NCBI GenBank assembly: GCA_019752535.1
Contig: JAIEMA010000032.1
Location: 1-64,000, forward strand
Direction of reading: 5' to 3'
Length of the DNA: 64,000 bases
Origin: Bacteriovoracaceae bacterium
Lineage (GTDB): Bacteria > Bdellovibrionota > Bacteriovoracia > Bacteriovoracales > Bacteriovoracaceae
The notes under the pieces are model-generated. The model did not search any database and was not told the origin of the DNA. It saw only the letters and a program-made list of their open reading frames with translations. The position numbers and the translations under genes are program-made. Shown piece by piece: positions 1 through 8,054 of this stretch. Positions within the stretch are counted from its first letter, which is position 1; every line of letters begins with the position of its first letter.

Positions 1-181
1 GGTAAAAGGATTGATAGGCAGTTTGTAATTCCCCCAAACGCAGATCACCTGGAGGAATAAATCTTTTAGGCACACCCTGCCCGCTTTCCAACACTTTACT
101 GAATGCTGAAAGCGTTGAAGCAAGATTTAGTACATCTTCATGACTGGCTGTACTTTCCATATAGGCAAGAGGAGTGCCCAT
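1..181 (-). CDS. Partial unknown protein, N-terminal 60 residues
   Basis: An open reading frame on the minus strand starts at an ATG (complement of 179-181) and runs off the left edge without a stop. An in-frame TAA lies two codons upstream of the ATG, so this is the true 5' limit of the frame. The translation begins MGTPLAYMESTASHEDVLNL and shows no signal peptide or membrane segment. I do not recognise the family. It faces away from the truncated SDR gene next to it, and its first bases lie where the missing SDR N-terminus would be expected. It may be a real gene on the far side of a rearrangement, or an accidental frame. Confidence 0.35.
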   Translation of the reverse strand, partial: MGTPLAYMESTASHEDVLNLASTLSAFSKVLESGQGVPKRFIPPGDLRLGELQTAYQSFY

Positions 182-683
182 TTTTACTTTCTGCCTGTCT
201 GAAACCAGCAATTTTACCAGTTTTAGAGATATCAAAGATTTTTTTGATAATCAATTCAATACTAATGTGAAAGGTCTCTACTTTACAGTGGCTAAGGCTC
301 TTCCTCTTCTCACAAAAGGCAGTTCTGTCATTCTTAATGCCTCAGTTGTAAGTATAAAGGGGATGGCCGGTGCAAGTGTTTATTCAGCAACTAAGGCAGC
401 GGTGAGAAGTTTGGCGCGAAGTTGGACGGCAGAAATTCCGGCTTCTCACACTCGCTTTAATGTCATCTCACCGGGGCCAATTGAAACTCCAATTTATTCT
501 AAAATGGGTATGCCAGCTGAGCATTTAGATGCATTTGCCAAAGGAATGATTGAGAGTTTACCGATTAAGCGTTTTGGTTCAGCTGATGAGATGGCTAAAG
601 TCGCTCTCTTCTTGGCCAGTGAGGATTCAAGCTATATTTGCGGAGCTGATATTATGGCCGATGGTGGTTTTGGACAGATCTAG
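174..683 (+). pseudogene. Short-chain dehydrogenase/reductase, C-terminal fragment
   Basis: The protein has the second half of a classical SDR: the NVKGL element, an NAS/catalytic-serine segment, the YxxxK catalytic pair (YSATK), the SPGPIETP loop and a typical C-terminus ending in GADIMADGG. The N-terminal Rossmann part with the glycine-rich GxxxGxG cofactor motif, about 90 residues, is absent. The frame has a stop at 162-164, and the only start is a GTG at 174 without a ribosome binding site. Similarity to SDRs begins only around base 200-230. The gene is probably broken by a deletion or rearrangement, so I call it a pseudogene. The family normally oxidises or reduces alcohol/ketone groups with NAD(P)H. 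Confidence 0.7.
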
Positions 684-713
684 AAATATCTAGAGGGGGA
701 GTACGCTCTCCCT

Positions 714-1487
714 CTATTTTCCAAAAAGAAATCTTAGGGCGATGGGAAATCTTTGGGCCCAAAATTTTTCCTGATGAAGGGCACCCTGTTGGATGTAGAG
801 AAAGAGATTCTCGCCTCTTCGATAGCCTTGTGAGAAAAGAATTCGCTGAAGATCGATCACATCCTGTGGAGCTTCACCGCCTTCTGTACCACTATCAATG
901 TATATTTTCTGTGATTCAATCTTAGAAGATTGAAATTGATCTAAAATTTCTCTTTGCTTCCACCAAATAGAGGGAGAAAGAGCGCCGACAAGCCCAAAGA
1001 CTTTTGGATAAGCGAGAGAAGCCTTAAGTGAGATAAGCCCACCTAGAGAAGAGCCCATGATGGCCGTTGATGAAGACTCAGCTTTAGTTCTAAAGGACTG
1101 GTCAATAAGGGGCTTTAATTCCTTGGCCATGTAATCGAGATACAATTCTTCTGTGTAATCCTTCAGACGATCTTCTGTATTATCGATCCCCACGACAATA
1201 ATTGGCGAAATCAGGTTGGCTTCAATCATTGAATTAAGAGTCTCTTCAGCTCTCCATGTTTGACCCAAGAAAGCTCGAGTTGGATCATAAAGGTTTTGAC
1301 CGTCGTGCATATAGAGAACAGAGTAGCTCAATCCAGAAGTCTCATAGCCATCAGGAAGATAAACGAAAATTTTGCGAGGCTTAAGCTCTTGAGAGAGAGG
1401 AGTGCTGAGTGTAAAAAACTTAAACGCCCCTTTGGCCCAAGAGGGACTAGAGAGAGTGACTAAGAGGATGAAAAAAAAGATTTTCAT
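714..1487 (-). CDS. Exported alpha/beta-hydrolase, Fes/IroE-type esterase
   Basis: A signal peptide (MKIFFFILLVTLSSPSWAKG) precedes an esterase D/enterochelin-esterase-like alpha/beta-hydrolase fold. Visible features are YLPDGY, the HDGQNLYD loop near residue 61, the nucleophile elbow GSSLGG (Ser147) and a late His in GALHQEKF. The family hydrolyses ester bonds, and some members cleave siderophore esters. No siderophore genes are nearby, so the substrate is unknown. I place the start at the ATG at 1487 rather than the TTG two codons earlier. A weak TAAGCT lies six bases before that ATG, in the same geometry as several other genes here. Confidence 0.8.
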   Translation of the reverse strand: MKIFFFILLVTLSSPSWAKGAFKFFTLSTPLSQELKPRKIFVYLPDGYETSGLSYSVLYMHDGQNLYDPTRAFLGQTWRAEETLNSMIEANLISPIIVVGIDNTEDRLKDYTEELYLDYMAKELKPLIDQSFRTKAESSSTAIMGSSLGGLISLKASLAYPKVFGLVGALSPSIWWKQREILDQFQSSKIESQKIYIDSGTEGGEAPQDVIDLQRILFSQGYRRGENLFLYIQQGALHQEKFWAQRFPIALRFLFGK

Positions 1488-1515
1488 CCTCAAAGCTTAG
1501 ACTCAAATTTGTGAA

Positions 1516-1949
1516 TTAGTAACGAGAAAAATGGACTGTCCCTTCTGTGGGTTTTGAGTGACAGGTATCGTTTGTGACTTGATAACTTACTGTAATGTCG
1601 AGGTAGCTTGGGTCGACATACCCATAATTATCATTTGTCCCTTGAATATGAAGCCTAGTCAATGTCCCCTCTCCACATCCGGAATCCCAGCGATTGATCA
1701 GCACTGCAGAGGCTTTAAAAACGAAGCGCTCTTCATTGTGTCTAGAAAAAGTATTTGTTGAAAGAATCTGTGGGATCTCAGGGGAGCTAGTTGTCAGGTG
1801 AAGCGTTCCAGAATCAATATCCATTGTGACTTCATCTAGACAGATTTGCTTAGGGATGAAATCTAGCTGTTCATAAGATTTATAGCAGATAGTTTCGGCG
1901 AAAGCCGTGGGACTAAAAAAAATTGATAAAAGAAAAATTATTTTTTCAT
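1516..1949 (-). pseudogene. Small secreted protein with frameshift after its start codon
   Basis: A good ribosome binding site (GGAGG) precedes ATG AAA AAA TAA at 1949, where translation stops at once. The next frame, without a break, reads a normal signal peptide (EKIIFLLSIFFSPTAFAE) followed by a secreted domain. One extra A in the A6 tract after the ATG would restore MKKIIFLL. The mature domain starts ETICYKSY and has a QICLDEV element, matching ETTCFVRT and QELCFGDV in the secreted protein at 46319-46771, so the two are paralogues. The gene may be a genuine pseudogene, a slippery phase-variable gene or a sequencing error. Function is unknown. Confidence 0.7.
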
Positions 1950-2037
1950 AAGACCTCCATTGGTTGAAGGTTTTATAATCACTCTTTCGTCAAAAGGCTT
2001 GTTAAGCTTAAGTGAGGTTCTTGCGAGTTCACATGTG

Positions 2038-3345
2038 TTAAATTGTTTTGAGATTTGTAATGACTATGAGCTCATTTTTAAGTCTTTGCTTTAAGAATTT
2101 TTCGACTTTAGCCTTTTCTATCTTAGAGGGAAGTCTCTTCCAAATAAGACTTACGTCATTGGAAGACATACGAACCTGAAGAACTTCAGGGTTAAAGAGA
2201 TTCAATTCTTTGGTGATATCTTCTTCTAAAATCGTCATCGACTTCTGTTTGTTTAACACCGTTTCAAGTTGAATAATTTTTTCTCTAAGAAGACTTGTCT
2301 GGTCTTTCGGTGCATTTTTTGAAGCTTCAAGTCTTTGGTTTATCCTGTCATCAATCGACATTTGATTGAGCTCGAGCTTTGTGTTCTCTAGTCCATAGCG
2401 TGACTTTCGCTCTTCTAACATTTTAATTTTAGTTTTAGATAGACTATCACCCATAAGAGTTAACTCTATAGATGAACCTTTGAATGAATGAGTAAGCTTC
2501 TTTTCAAGTAGAACAGTCCCTCTAAAGCGCACTTCACGATCAATGAAACTATTGGCCTTTGATTTAAATGTTGATTCCTGAAGAAGCATCCAGGCAAGAA
2601 CTAAACTTGGGACAATCACTACTGAGGCGACTGCCATAATCCAGCGATTAATTTTCGTCTGCTCTTTGGCATTTGAATATGAAACACGTGTGAATCGCAA
2701 ATAGCGCACGAACATATATGTCGCCAGACAGATGAAAACAGAATTAATGATAAATAAATAAAGGGCCCCGGCCACATAGGACCATTTGAGGTTCGCTAAT
2801 CCAAAACCGGCCGTACAGAGTGGAGGCATGAGGGCCGTTGCAATGGCCACTCCAGGAATAGCATTACTTTTTTCTTTTCGAGACATGGCCACAATTCCTG
2901 CTGACCCACCAAATGCCGCAATAAGTACGTCATAAAAAGTAGGAGAGGTACGTGCCAAGAGCTCTGATTGGACTTCGCTTAATGGTGAGATAATAAAATA
3001 AAACATGGAAGCCACAAGACTAATGCCTACTGCGATTAATAGGTTTCTCCAAGATCGATTGAGAAGATCGAAGTCATTAATGCCAAGGGCATAGCCAGCG
3101 CCCACGATGGGCCCCATTAAAGGAGAAACCAACATGGCTCCAATGATGACAGCTGTAGAATTTGTATTAAGACCAACTGAGGCAATGACAATAGCAAAAA
3201 CCAAAGTCCATGCATTCGCACTCTTGAAATCAACATTTTTCCTAATCGAGGCATCTGTTTCGACAAAGTCGGTGTCAGTTTTTAAGTCTAAAAGTCCAAG
3301 GAATCGATCTTTTAAATCCTGTGTAATCATTGAAATTAGTCTCAC
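2038..3345 (-). CDS. DUF389 family membrane protein
   Basis: The N-terminal 230 residues carry the DUF389/TIGR00341 hydrophobic domain: alternating membrane helices with the conserved elements GAMLVSPLMGPI, GGSAGIVAMSRK and GVAIATALMPPLCTAG. A soluble C-terminal half of about 200 residues follows, predicted helical and rich in charged residues. The family is widespread in bacteria but has no assigned biochemical role. It is probably in the inner membrane. Start is uncertain: GTG at 3345 or ATG at 3330. It is transcribed divergently from the next gene, with only 43 bases between the starts. Confidence 0.85.
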   Translation of the reverse strand: MRLISMITQDLKDRFLGLLDLKTDTDFVETDASIRKNVDFKSANAWTLVFAIVIASVGLNTNSTAVIIGAMLVSPLMGPIVGAGYALGINDFDLLNRSWRNLLIAVGISLVASMFYFIISPLSEVQSELLARTSPTFYDVLIAAFGGSAGIVAMSRKEKSNAIPGVAIATALMPPLCTAGFGLANLKWSYVAGALYLFIINSVFICLATYMFVRYLRFTRVSYSNAKEQTKINRWIMAVASVVIVPSLVLAWMLLQESTFKSKANSFIDREVRFRGTVLLEKKLTHSFKGSSIELTLMGDSLSKTKIKMLEERKSRYGLENTKLELNQMSIDDRINQRLEASKNAPKDQTSLLREKIIQLETVLNKQKSMTILEEDITKELNLFNPEVLQVRMSSNDVSLIWKRLPSKIEKAKVEKFLKQRLKNELIVITNLKTI

Positions 3346-3388
3346 TTTTCTATTATTTTAGGCAATCCTAAGCTAAGATGTCACCTAA

Positions 3389-4102
3389 ATGGCCAGAACT
3401 CACTATTTTTATACCCAATTGCCTGATTACGAGCTCGAGAATCTGCTCTCTCTTTACCAAAAAGAGTTTGACGAGCTTTTAGAAGATAATTTTTCTGAAG
3501 CAGAACTTAAAGGGTATGAGAAGAAGCTAGAAGCGATGGCTGCCGTAGAAATCAGTGAAAAACTGGCTGATTTGAGTTTTGATGATTTTTTCTTTGAAGC
3601 CCAAGATGAAAAAGTCATGAAACCTTTCTTTGAATCGGCGCAATCTGTCATCTGTCTTGAAAATCTTCCCTTCTTTGAAACCAATTGCTTTCAAGTCTCT
3701 TTTCTCAGAGGCCTGCTTGATAAGCTAGAGCAAGTTTTAATCGATCAAGATGGTGTTGAGCCTATTTGTTTTAAAGAGGGTTACCTTGAATACCTCTCTC
3801 CTTTTTTAGGATTGGAAAGTTTGATGCGCAAGGAAGAGATTCCTAAAGTGAGTGGTCCTGTTGATACGGTGGATTTTCTTGCTCTTGATGTTTATAAAGA
3901 GATTTATCGCCTCAAAGCAAAAGGTTTAATCGAGCAGATTGAAAGTGAGTTGAGTTCAAGGTCTGAGAAGCAGTTCAAAATATTTTCGATCATGAAGAAG
4001 TATGAGCTCGAGCCTTTTGAAATACAAAAAAAATCAGGACTTATTCCCAAAGATTTTGGTGATGGACTTGAATCTTTGAAGTTTTATTTAAAGCGTCTCT
4101 AG
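3389..4102 (+). CDS. Hypothetical acidic cytoplasmic protein
   Basis: A 237-residue protein without signal peptide or membrane segment. It is strongly acidic (many Glu/Asp clusters such as EFDELLEDNFSEAE) and largely helical in appearance. I do not recognise a family. It stands between divergent DUF389 and a convergent exported nuclease-like gene, and shares the CTAG tetranucleotide with the latter's stop codon. The start ATG at 3389 has no clear ribosome binding site. A regulatory or adaptor role is possible, but nothing in the sequence shows it. Confidence 0.7.
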   Translation: MARTHYFYTQLPDYELENLLSLYQKEFDELLEDNFSEAELKGYEKKLEAMAAVEISEKLADLSFDDFFFEAQDEKVMKPFFESAQSVICLENLPFFETNCFQVSFLRGLLDKLEQVLIDQDGVEPICFKEGYLEYLSPFLGLESLMRKEEIPKVSGPVDTVDFLALDVYKEIYRLKAKGLIEQIESELSSRSEKQFKIFSIMKKYELEPFEIQKKSGLIPKDFGDGLESLKFYLKRL

Positions 4103-4926
4103 TCTGGATAAACTTCTAAAAGTAGGGGCTTATGGTCACTGCCTCTTGAATCGACAATCACTTCCGCTGCTTCGGCCTTAAGGTCTCTTAGAAAAGCATG
4201 ATCGAGGAAATTTTTTGTGAATTTGAAAACCATTCTCTGGTCACCATTTTTAAATTTCACAGGAGTGAACTTTAGTTTTTCCACTAAGCGCATAAGATAG
4301 TTTGTTCTCTCTTTCGTGCGCGTATTAAAATCTCCCGCCCAAAGGACAGGCCCTTTGTGAGAGGAGATCACATTTTCCATTTGAGCAAGATGTCTCTTAA
4401 ACGTATCAAAATTGGTAAGATTGATAGCATGGACACTGATGACTAATAGCTCTTGGTTATGCAGCGGGTACTTTGCATAAATTGTAGGTTTCGGTGTATT
4501 CACCACCGGCTCTTTATCGGTAGTGTGTTCAACAAGAGTGGCAAGAGGTTCAACTTTAGAGCCAATCATCACGCCTGTCGCTCTGTTGCGGTCACGTCTA
4601 AACTCAAAGCTAGCTCCTAGATCCCATTGAAAAGAGCTGAGTTCAGTTAAAGTAGAATAAAAGATGGGGGATTCATAAGCCTCTTGGGCCAAAATCATGT
4701 CTCGATCAGCAGAGTATTTTTTGAACTCTGAAGACCATGTGGGTTCTTCTGTTTTTTTGATATTCCAGACCAAAACTTTAACACTCGATAAGAAAATATT
4801 CTCTGCAGGTTTTCCAAAAATCAGATGAGCTTCTTCGATAGGAATGACTCGAAAAAAATAGCGAGCAATGGGATTAGCGTGGGTTTGAAAACTCAGGAGA
4901 ATCAAAAAAAACGAAAGACGTTTCAT
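4099..4926 (-). CDS. Exported endonuclease/exonuclease/phosphatase-fold protein
   Basis: A short signal peptide (MKRLSFFLILLSFQTHA) is followed by the endonuclease/exonuclease/phosphatase (EEP) fold. Signatures in order are VLVWNIKK, a metal-binding Glu in ILAQEA, WAGDFNTR (DxN) and the terminal GSDHKPLLL (SDH). These are the metal and catalytic residues of the DNase I/exonuclease III superfamily, so it probably hydrolyses phosphodiesters or phosphomonoesters outside the cytoplasm. In a predator it could degrade nucleic acid or lipid head groups, but this is inference. The mRNA is predicted to be leaderless: a -10 box lies six bases before the ATG. Confidence 0.82.
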   Translation of the reverse strand: MKRLSFFLILLSFQTHANPIARYFFRVIPIEEAHLIFGKPAENIFLSSVKVLVWNIKKTEEPTWSSEFKKYSADRDMILAQEAYESPIFYSTLTELSSFQWDLGASFEFRRDRNRATGVMIGSKVEPLATLVEHTTDKEPVVNTPKPTIYAKYPLHNQELLVISVHAINLTNFDTFKRHLAQMENVISSHKGPVLWAGDFNTRTKERTNYLMRLVEKLKFTPVKFKNGDQRMVFKFTKNFLDHAFLRDLKAEAAEVIVDSRGSDHKPLLLEVYPD

Positions 4927-4932
4927 TTGATA

Positions 4933-4960
4933 ATTATACTAAAGCGCAAAGTATTCACAA
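4933..4960 (-). promoter_or_regulatory. Sigma-70-type promoter giving a leaderless mRNA
   Basis: On the minus strand TTGTGA (complement of 4955-4960) is followed by 16 bases, a perfect TATAAT (complement of 4933-4938), six bases and the ATG at 4926. Initiation seven bases past the -10 box would place the first transcribed base on the A of the start codon. No Shine-Dalgarno sequence lies in between. Confidence 0.65.
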
Positions 4961-4988
4961 CAGAGCAGGTGTGTCGGGTATTTGGGTT

Positions 4989-6014
4989 TTAGGCTTTGAA
5001 AGTCAGCAATGATGAAAGTTCATTAATTGAAGAGGCAAGATGATGTTTTTCTTCATTAATGAAATTTGAAATAGCTTCTTTAAAAGCAGGATGTCTAATG
5101 AAGTGAGCGCTGTAGGTTCGCACAGGTCGAAAGCCACGGGCAATTTTGTGCTCCCCTTGAGCTCCAGCTTCAAAGCGCTCCATCTTCCGCTCGATACAAA
5201 ACTCAATACCTTGATAGTAGCAAAGCTCAAAATGCAGATTCGACTCTTCTTCTAAGCTTCCCCAATAGCGGCCATAGAGAATTTCTTTACTGTAAAAATA
5301 AACAGCGCCTGCAATCGGCTTACTCCCACGAGTGGCACGGACATAAAGAAGATGATGAGGCATTAATTGAAAAACGAGTTGGAAAAATTCCTTCTTCAGG
5401 TAAGGGATAGCATTTTTTTTGTCAATGGTGCTTCGGTAAAACTCATACATTTCTAAGGCATGTTCTTCTTTAAGTTGATTGCCAGTGAGACGTTCAATCT
5501 TGACCTCACTAAAGGCTCTTTCTTTTAAAATGTTTTTTGCCTTCTTCGCCTTAAGCCTTTGTAAAAAGTCTTCAAAACTAGAGTAGTTCTCATTGAAGAA
5601 GTGATATTGCATGCTCTCACGAATGAGAAAGTCATGCTGCTGGAGGAAATCATTTTCTTTGGTCGTGGTGAATAGAAAGTGTGATGAAGAGCATCCTGAG
5701 TCTTTCATGAAATGGAGATGCTGCTCTAAGAGTTCACCCCATCTCTCTCCTGAAAAATGATTTGTTGTGGCCGAAGTAAAGGGAATCATCGAAACTAGTT
5801 TCGGATAATACGCAATTCCGTACCTCTCGTAGGCTTGAGCCCAAGACCAGTCAAAGATGTATTCTCCATAGCTATGATTTTTTAAGTAACTACAGAGAGT
5901 GGAATCCTTAGCCGAGAAGTGCTGTGGAATCCATCCAGCATTTTTTCCAATCGATTGACTGTGAAGAAGGGCTTTGTAGAATTCTTCTTTTAGAAAAGGT
6001 GAGCTTATCGACAA
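4989..6014 (-). CDS. FemAB-like/GNAT peptidoglycan-biosynthesis family protein (PF04339)
   Basis: The 341-residue protein matches the PF04339 FemAB_like group, related to GNAT acyltransferases. Conserved parts are the early NHSYGEYIFDWSWAQAYE segment, the SKPIAGAVYFYS strand, YGRYWGS, LHFELCYYQGI and EAGAQGEHKIARGF. Members are annotated as peptidoglycan biosynthesis proteins, but the acyl donor and acceptor are not established. It overlaps mnmH by 10 bases and is the third gene of a selD-mnmH operon, an unexpected partner for selenium metabolism. It may simply be co-transcribed. Confidence 0.82.
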   Translation of the reverse strand: MSISSPFLKEEFYKALLHSQSIGKNAGWIPQHFSAKDSTLCSYLKNHSYGEYIFDWSWAQAYERYGIAYYPKLVSMIPFTSATTNHFSGERWGELLEQHLHFMKDSGCSSSHFLFTTTKENDFLQQHDFLIRESMQYHFFNENYSSFEDFLQRLKAKKAKNILKERAFSEVKIERLTGNQLKEEHALEMYEFYRSTIDKKNAIPYLKKEFFQLVFQLMPHHLLYVRATRGSKPIAGAVYFYSKEILYGRYWGSLEEESNLHFELCYYQGIEFCIERKMERFEAGAQGEHKIARGFRPVRTYSAHFIRHPAFKEAISNFINEEKHHLASSINELSSLLTFKA

Positions 6015-7021
6015 GAGAGATATTCCTTAATTTGTGAAGCGCTACCTTCAAAAACTATTTTTGAGCTGTTGATTTTGAGATCCTTATAATAAAGAGGATC
6101 ATAATAATTTACGAGTAGATCTGTAATCCAGTTCGAATGGTTTTCAAGAATCATTTCAGTTGAGAACGCTCTCTCCATCTCTTTAATAAGTTGAGAGGAT
6201 TTCAAGCCACCGAGTCTTCGAGAAATAAACCCAATAGAGTCGATGAAGAAATCAACATCTCTGTGCTTCACATAATCACGAAAAATATTTTCAACTCTCT
6301 TCTCAGTAGGAATCTTCAAGAGAACCATTTCTGAATTTCGTAAATGCTTGTAGAAACGAGTCGGAAGGATAAGCTTTCCTAAAAGTACAGACTCATCTTC
6401 AACAACCGCTTTTTTTGAGTGATGAAGAATCTCATAGGCCAAGTGATTTTCAAATGTCGTTTGGCTTGGCTGATCACCAAGAGAGCCAAAGGCTGAGCCG
6501 CGATGATTGGCCAGACCTTCTAGATCAATAAAATTTTCAACTTGAAGGAGTAGATCGGTTTTGCCAGAACCCGTTAAGCCCCCAATCCTTGTCAGTATAG
6601 GGAGTGGGGCATCATTGAGCCAAGAGAGAAAAAACTGGCGCATGCGTTTATAGCCGCCAGGGATAGGCCGCCTTTCCACACCGGCCTCAGTGATCCATTG
6701 ACAAGAAATCTGAGAGCGAAGACCACCGCGAAAACAATAGACTTGAGCCTTTGGATTTTTGGCCAAGTACAGAAGCCAAGCTTGAATGCGAGCTTCTTTT
6801 TCAACTCCACCAACTAGGGCATGCCCAAGTTTAATGGCCGCTTCTTGTCCTGATTCTTTGTAGCAGAGACCAACTTGATGTCTCTCTTCATTATTCATCA
6901 AAGGCAGATTGATGGAATTAGGCATGGCCCCCTCAGCATATTCGACGGGAGCTCTCACATCAATGAGAGGAGTTTGAGAGAGGAAGAGCGCTTGAAAATG
7001 TGGGTCATTCCACTGAGACAT
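6005..7021 (-). CDS. mnmH: tRNA 2-selenouridine synthase
   Basis: MnmH/SelU converts 2-thiouridine at the wobble position of certain tRNAs to 2-selenouridine, using selenophosphate and a geranylated intermediate. An N-terminal rhodanese domain begins at LIDVRAPVEYAEGA and contains the catalytic Cys96 in YCFRGGLRSQ. A P-loop domain follows with GLTGSGKT at residues 148-155. The length of 338 is normal. It overlaps the end of selD by 17 bases, so the selenium donor and its user are translationally coupled. No selA or selB is in the window, so selenium may be used here for tRNA rather than selenoproteins. Confidence 0.93.
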   Translation of the reverse strand: MSQWNDPHFQALFLSQTPLIDVRAPVEYAEGAMPNSINLPLMNNEERHQVGLCYKESGQEAAIKLGHALVGGVEKEARIQAWLLYLAKNPKAQVYCFRGGLRSQISCQWITEAGVERRPIPGGYKRMRQFFLSWLNDAPLPILTRIGGLTGSGKTDLLLQVENFIDLEGLANHRGSAFGSLGDQPSQTTFENHLAYEILHHSKKAVVEDESVLLGKLILPTRFYKHLRNSEMVLLKIPTEKRVENIFRDYVKHRDVDFFIDSIGFISRRLGGLKSSQLIKEMERAFSTEMILENHSNWITDLLVNYYDPLYYKDLKINSSKIVFEGSASQIKEYLSCR

Positions 7022-8036
7022 AGGCTCCGTCTCGCGCTTTTACTTCACCGATAATTTGTGAGCTAGGAAAAGCCGCTTTGATTTCATTTAAAATGCGAGA
7101 AGCTTCATTCGCGCTGACGCTTAAAAGAAGTCCACCACTTGTTTGTGGATCAAAAAGCACTTGTTTCTCAAGTGCTGATTGCTGAGTAAATTTAATTTGA
7201 TCTTGAGTGTATTCAGCATTGCTTCTGTGAGCCTTAGTGAGATGGCCAGCTTCAAGGGATTGCATCGTGAGTTTAAATAGAGGGATATTTTTAAAATTAA
7301 TTTTAAGACTTACATTTGAGGCTTTAGCCATCTGCATGCCATGCCCTGCAACTCCAAAACCTGTTATATCTGTTGCCGCATGAATTCCCTCAGTTGAAGA
7401 GAGATAATCGATGATGTTATTTAAAGTTTTCATTGATTCAACGGCTTCGCTGATGTCTTTCTCAGAATAAACCTGACGTTTGAGTCCAGCACAAAGAGTC
7501 CCGGTACCGATTGATTTTGTAAGAATCAATACATCCCCCGGTTTCGCTCCATCGTTCTTCCAAATTTTATTGGGATGAACGACTCCGGTCACTGATAATC
7601 CGAATTTTAAAGTGTCATCGTCTATGGAATGACCACCAACAAGTGAGCTCTTTGATTTGGCGATGACATCACAAGCGCCTTGAAGGACTTCTTGGATAAT
7701 CTCAGGAGAGAGAGTGGCCAATGGTGCAGCAAGAATCGCCATACAGGTTTTAGGAGACCCGCCCATGGCATAGACATCACTGAGTGAATTGGCAGCAGCT
7801 ACGGCTCCAAAGTCATAGGGAGTGTCGAGAATAGGAGTGAAGAAATCTAAAGTCTGTACTATGGAGACTTCCTCATTGACTTGAAAGATGGCGGCATCAT
7901 CAAAGAGAGCGCCGTCGACTTTCACACCCTCAATCACGGGAGGGAATTTTAAGCCTTTGAGAATGTCTCTAAGAATGAGGGCGGGAACTTTGGCGGCGCA
8001 ACCGCCTTTTTGCACAGTTTGAGTAAGTTTTATCAT
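7005..8036 (-). CDS. selD: Selenide, water dikinase (selenophosphate synthetase)
   Basis: SelD makes selenophosphate from selenide and ATP. The protein shows the N-terminal catalytic Cys13 and Lys16 in GGCAAK, aligned to Cys17 and Lys20 of the E. coli enzyme. The second Cys of the usual GCGCK motif is Ala here. DDAAIFQV, GGHSIDDDTLKFG, TDITGFGVAGHG and FDPQTSGGLL are family signatures. The start is the ATG at 8036 (MIKLTQ). The TTG two codons upstream has no support, while TATACT lies exactly six bases before this ATG. First gene of the selD-mnmH-FemAB-like operon. Confidence 0.94.
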   Translation of the reverse strand: MIKLTQTVQKGGCAAKVPALILRDILKGLKFPPVIEGVKVDGALFDDAAIFQVNEEVSIVQTLDFFTPILDTPYDFGAVAAANSLSDVYAMGGSPKTCMAILAAPLATLSPEIIQEVLQGACDVIAKSKSSLVGGHSIDDDTLKFGLSVTGVVHPNKIWKNDGAKPGDVLILTKSIGTGTLCAGLKRQVYSEKDISEAVESMKTLNNIIDYLSSTEGIHAATDITGFGVAGHGMQMAKASNVSLKINFKNIPLFKLTMQSLEAGHLTKAHRSNAEYTQDQIKFTQQSALEKQVLFDPQTSGGLLLSVSANEASRILNEIKAAFPSSQIIGEVKARDGAYVSVE

Positions 8037-8042
8037 ACCCAA

Positions 8043-8048
8043 AGTATA
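8043..8048 (-). promoter_or_regulatory. -10 box of selD, leaderless arrangement
   Basis: TATACT on the minus strand is followed by six bases (TTGGGT) and the selD ATG at 8036. There is no Shine-Dalgarno sequence. The -35 position falls inside the end of the upstream PilZ gene and is poor, so the assignment rests mainly on the hexamer and its spacing. Confidence 0.5.
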
Positions 8049-8054
8049 AAACGA

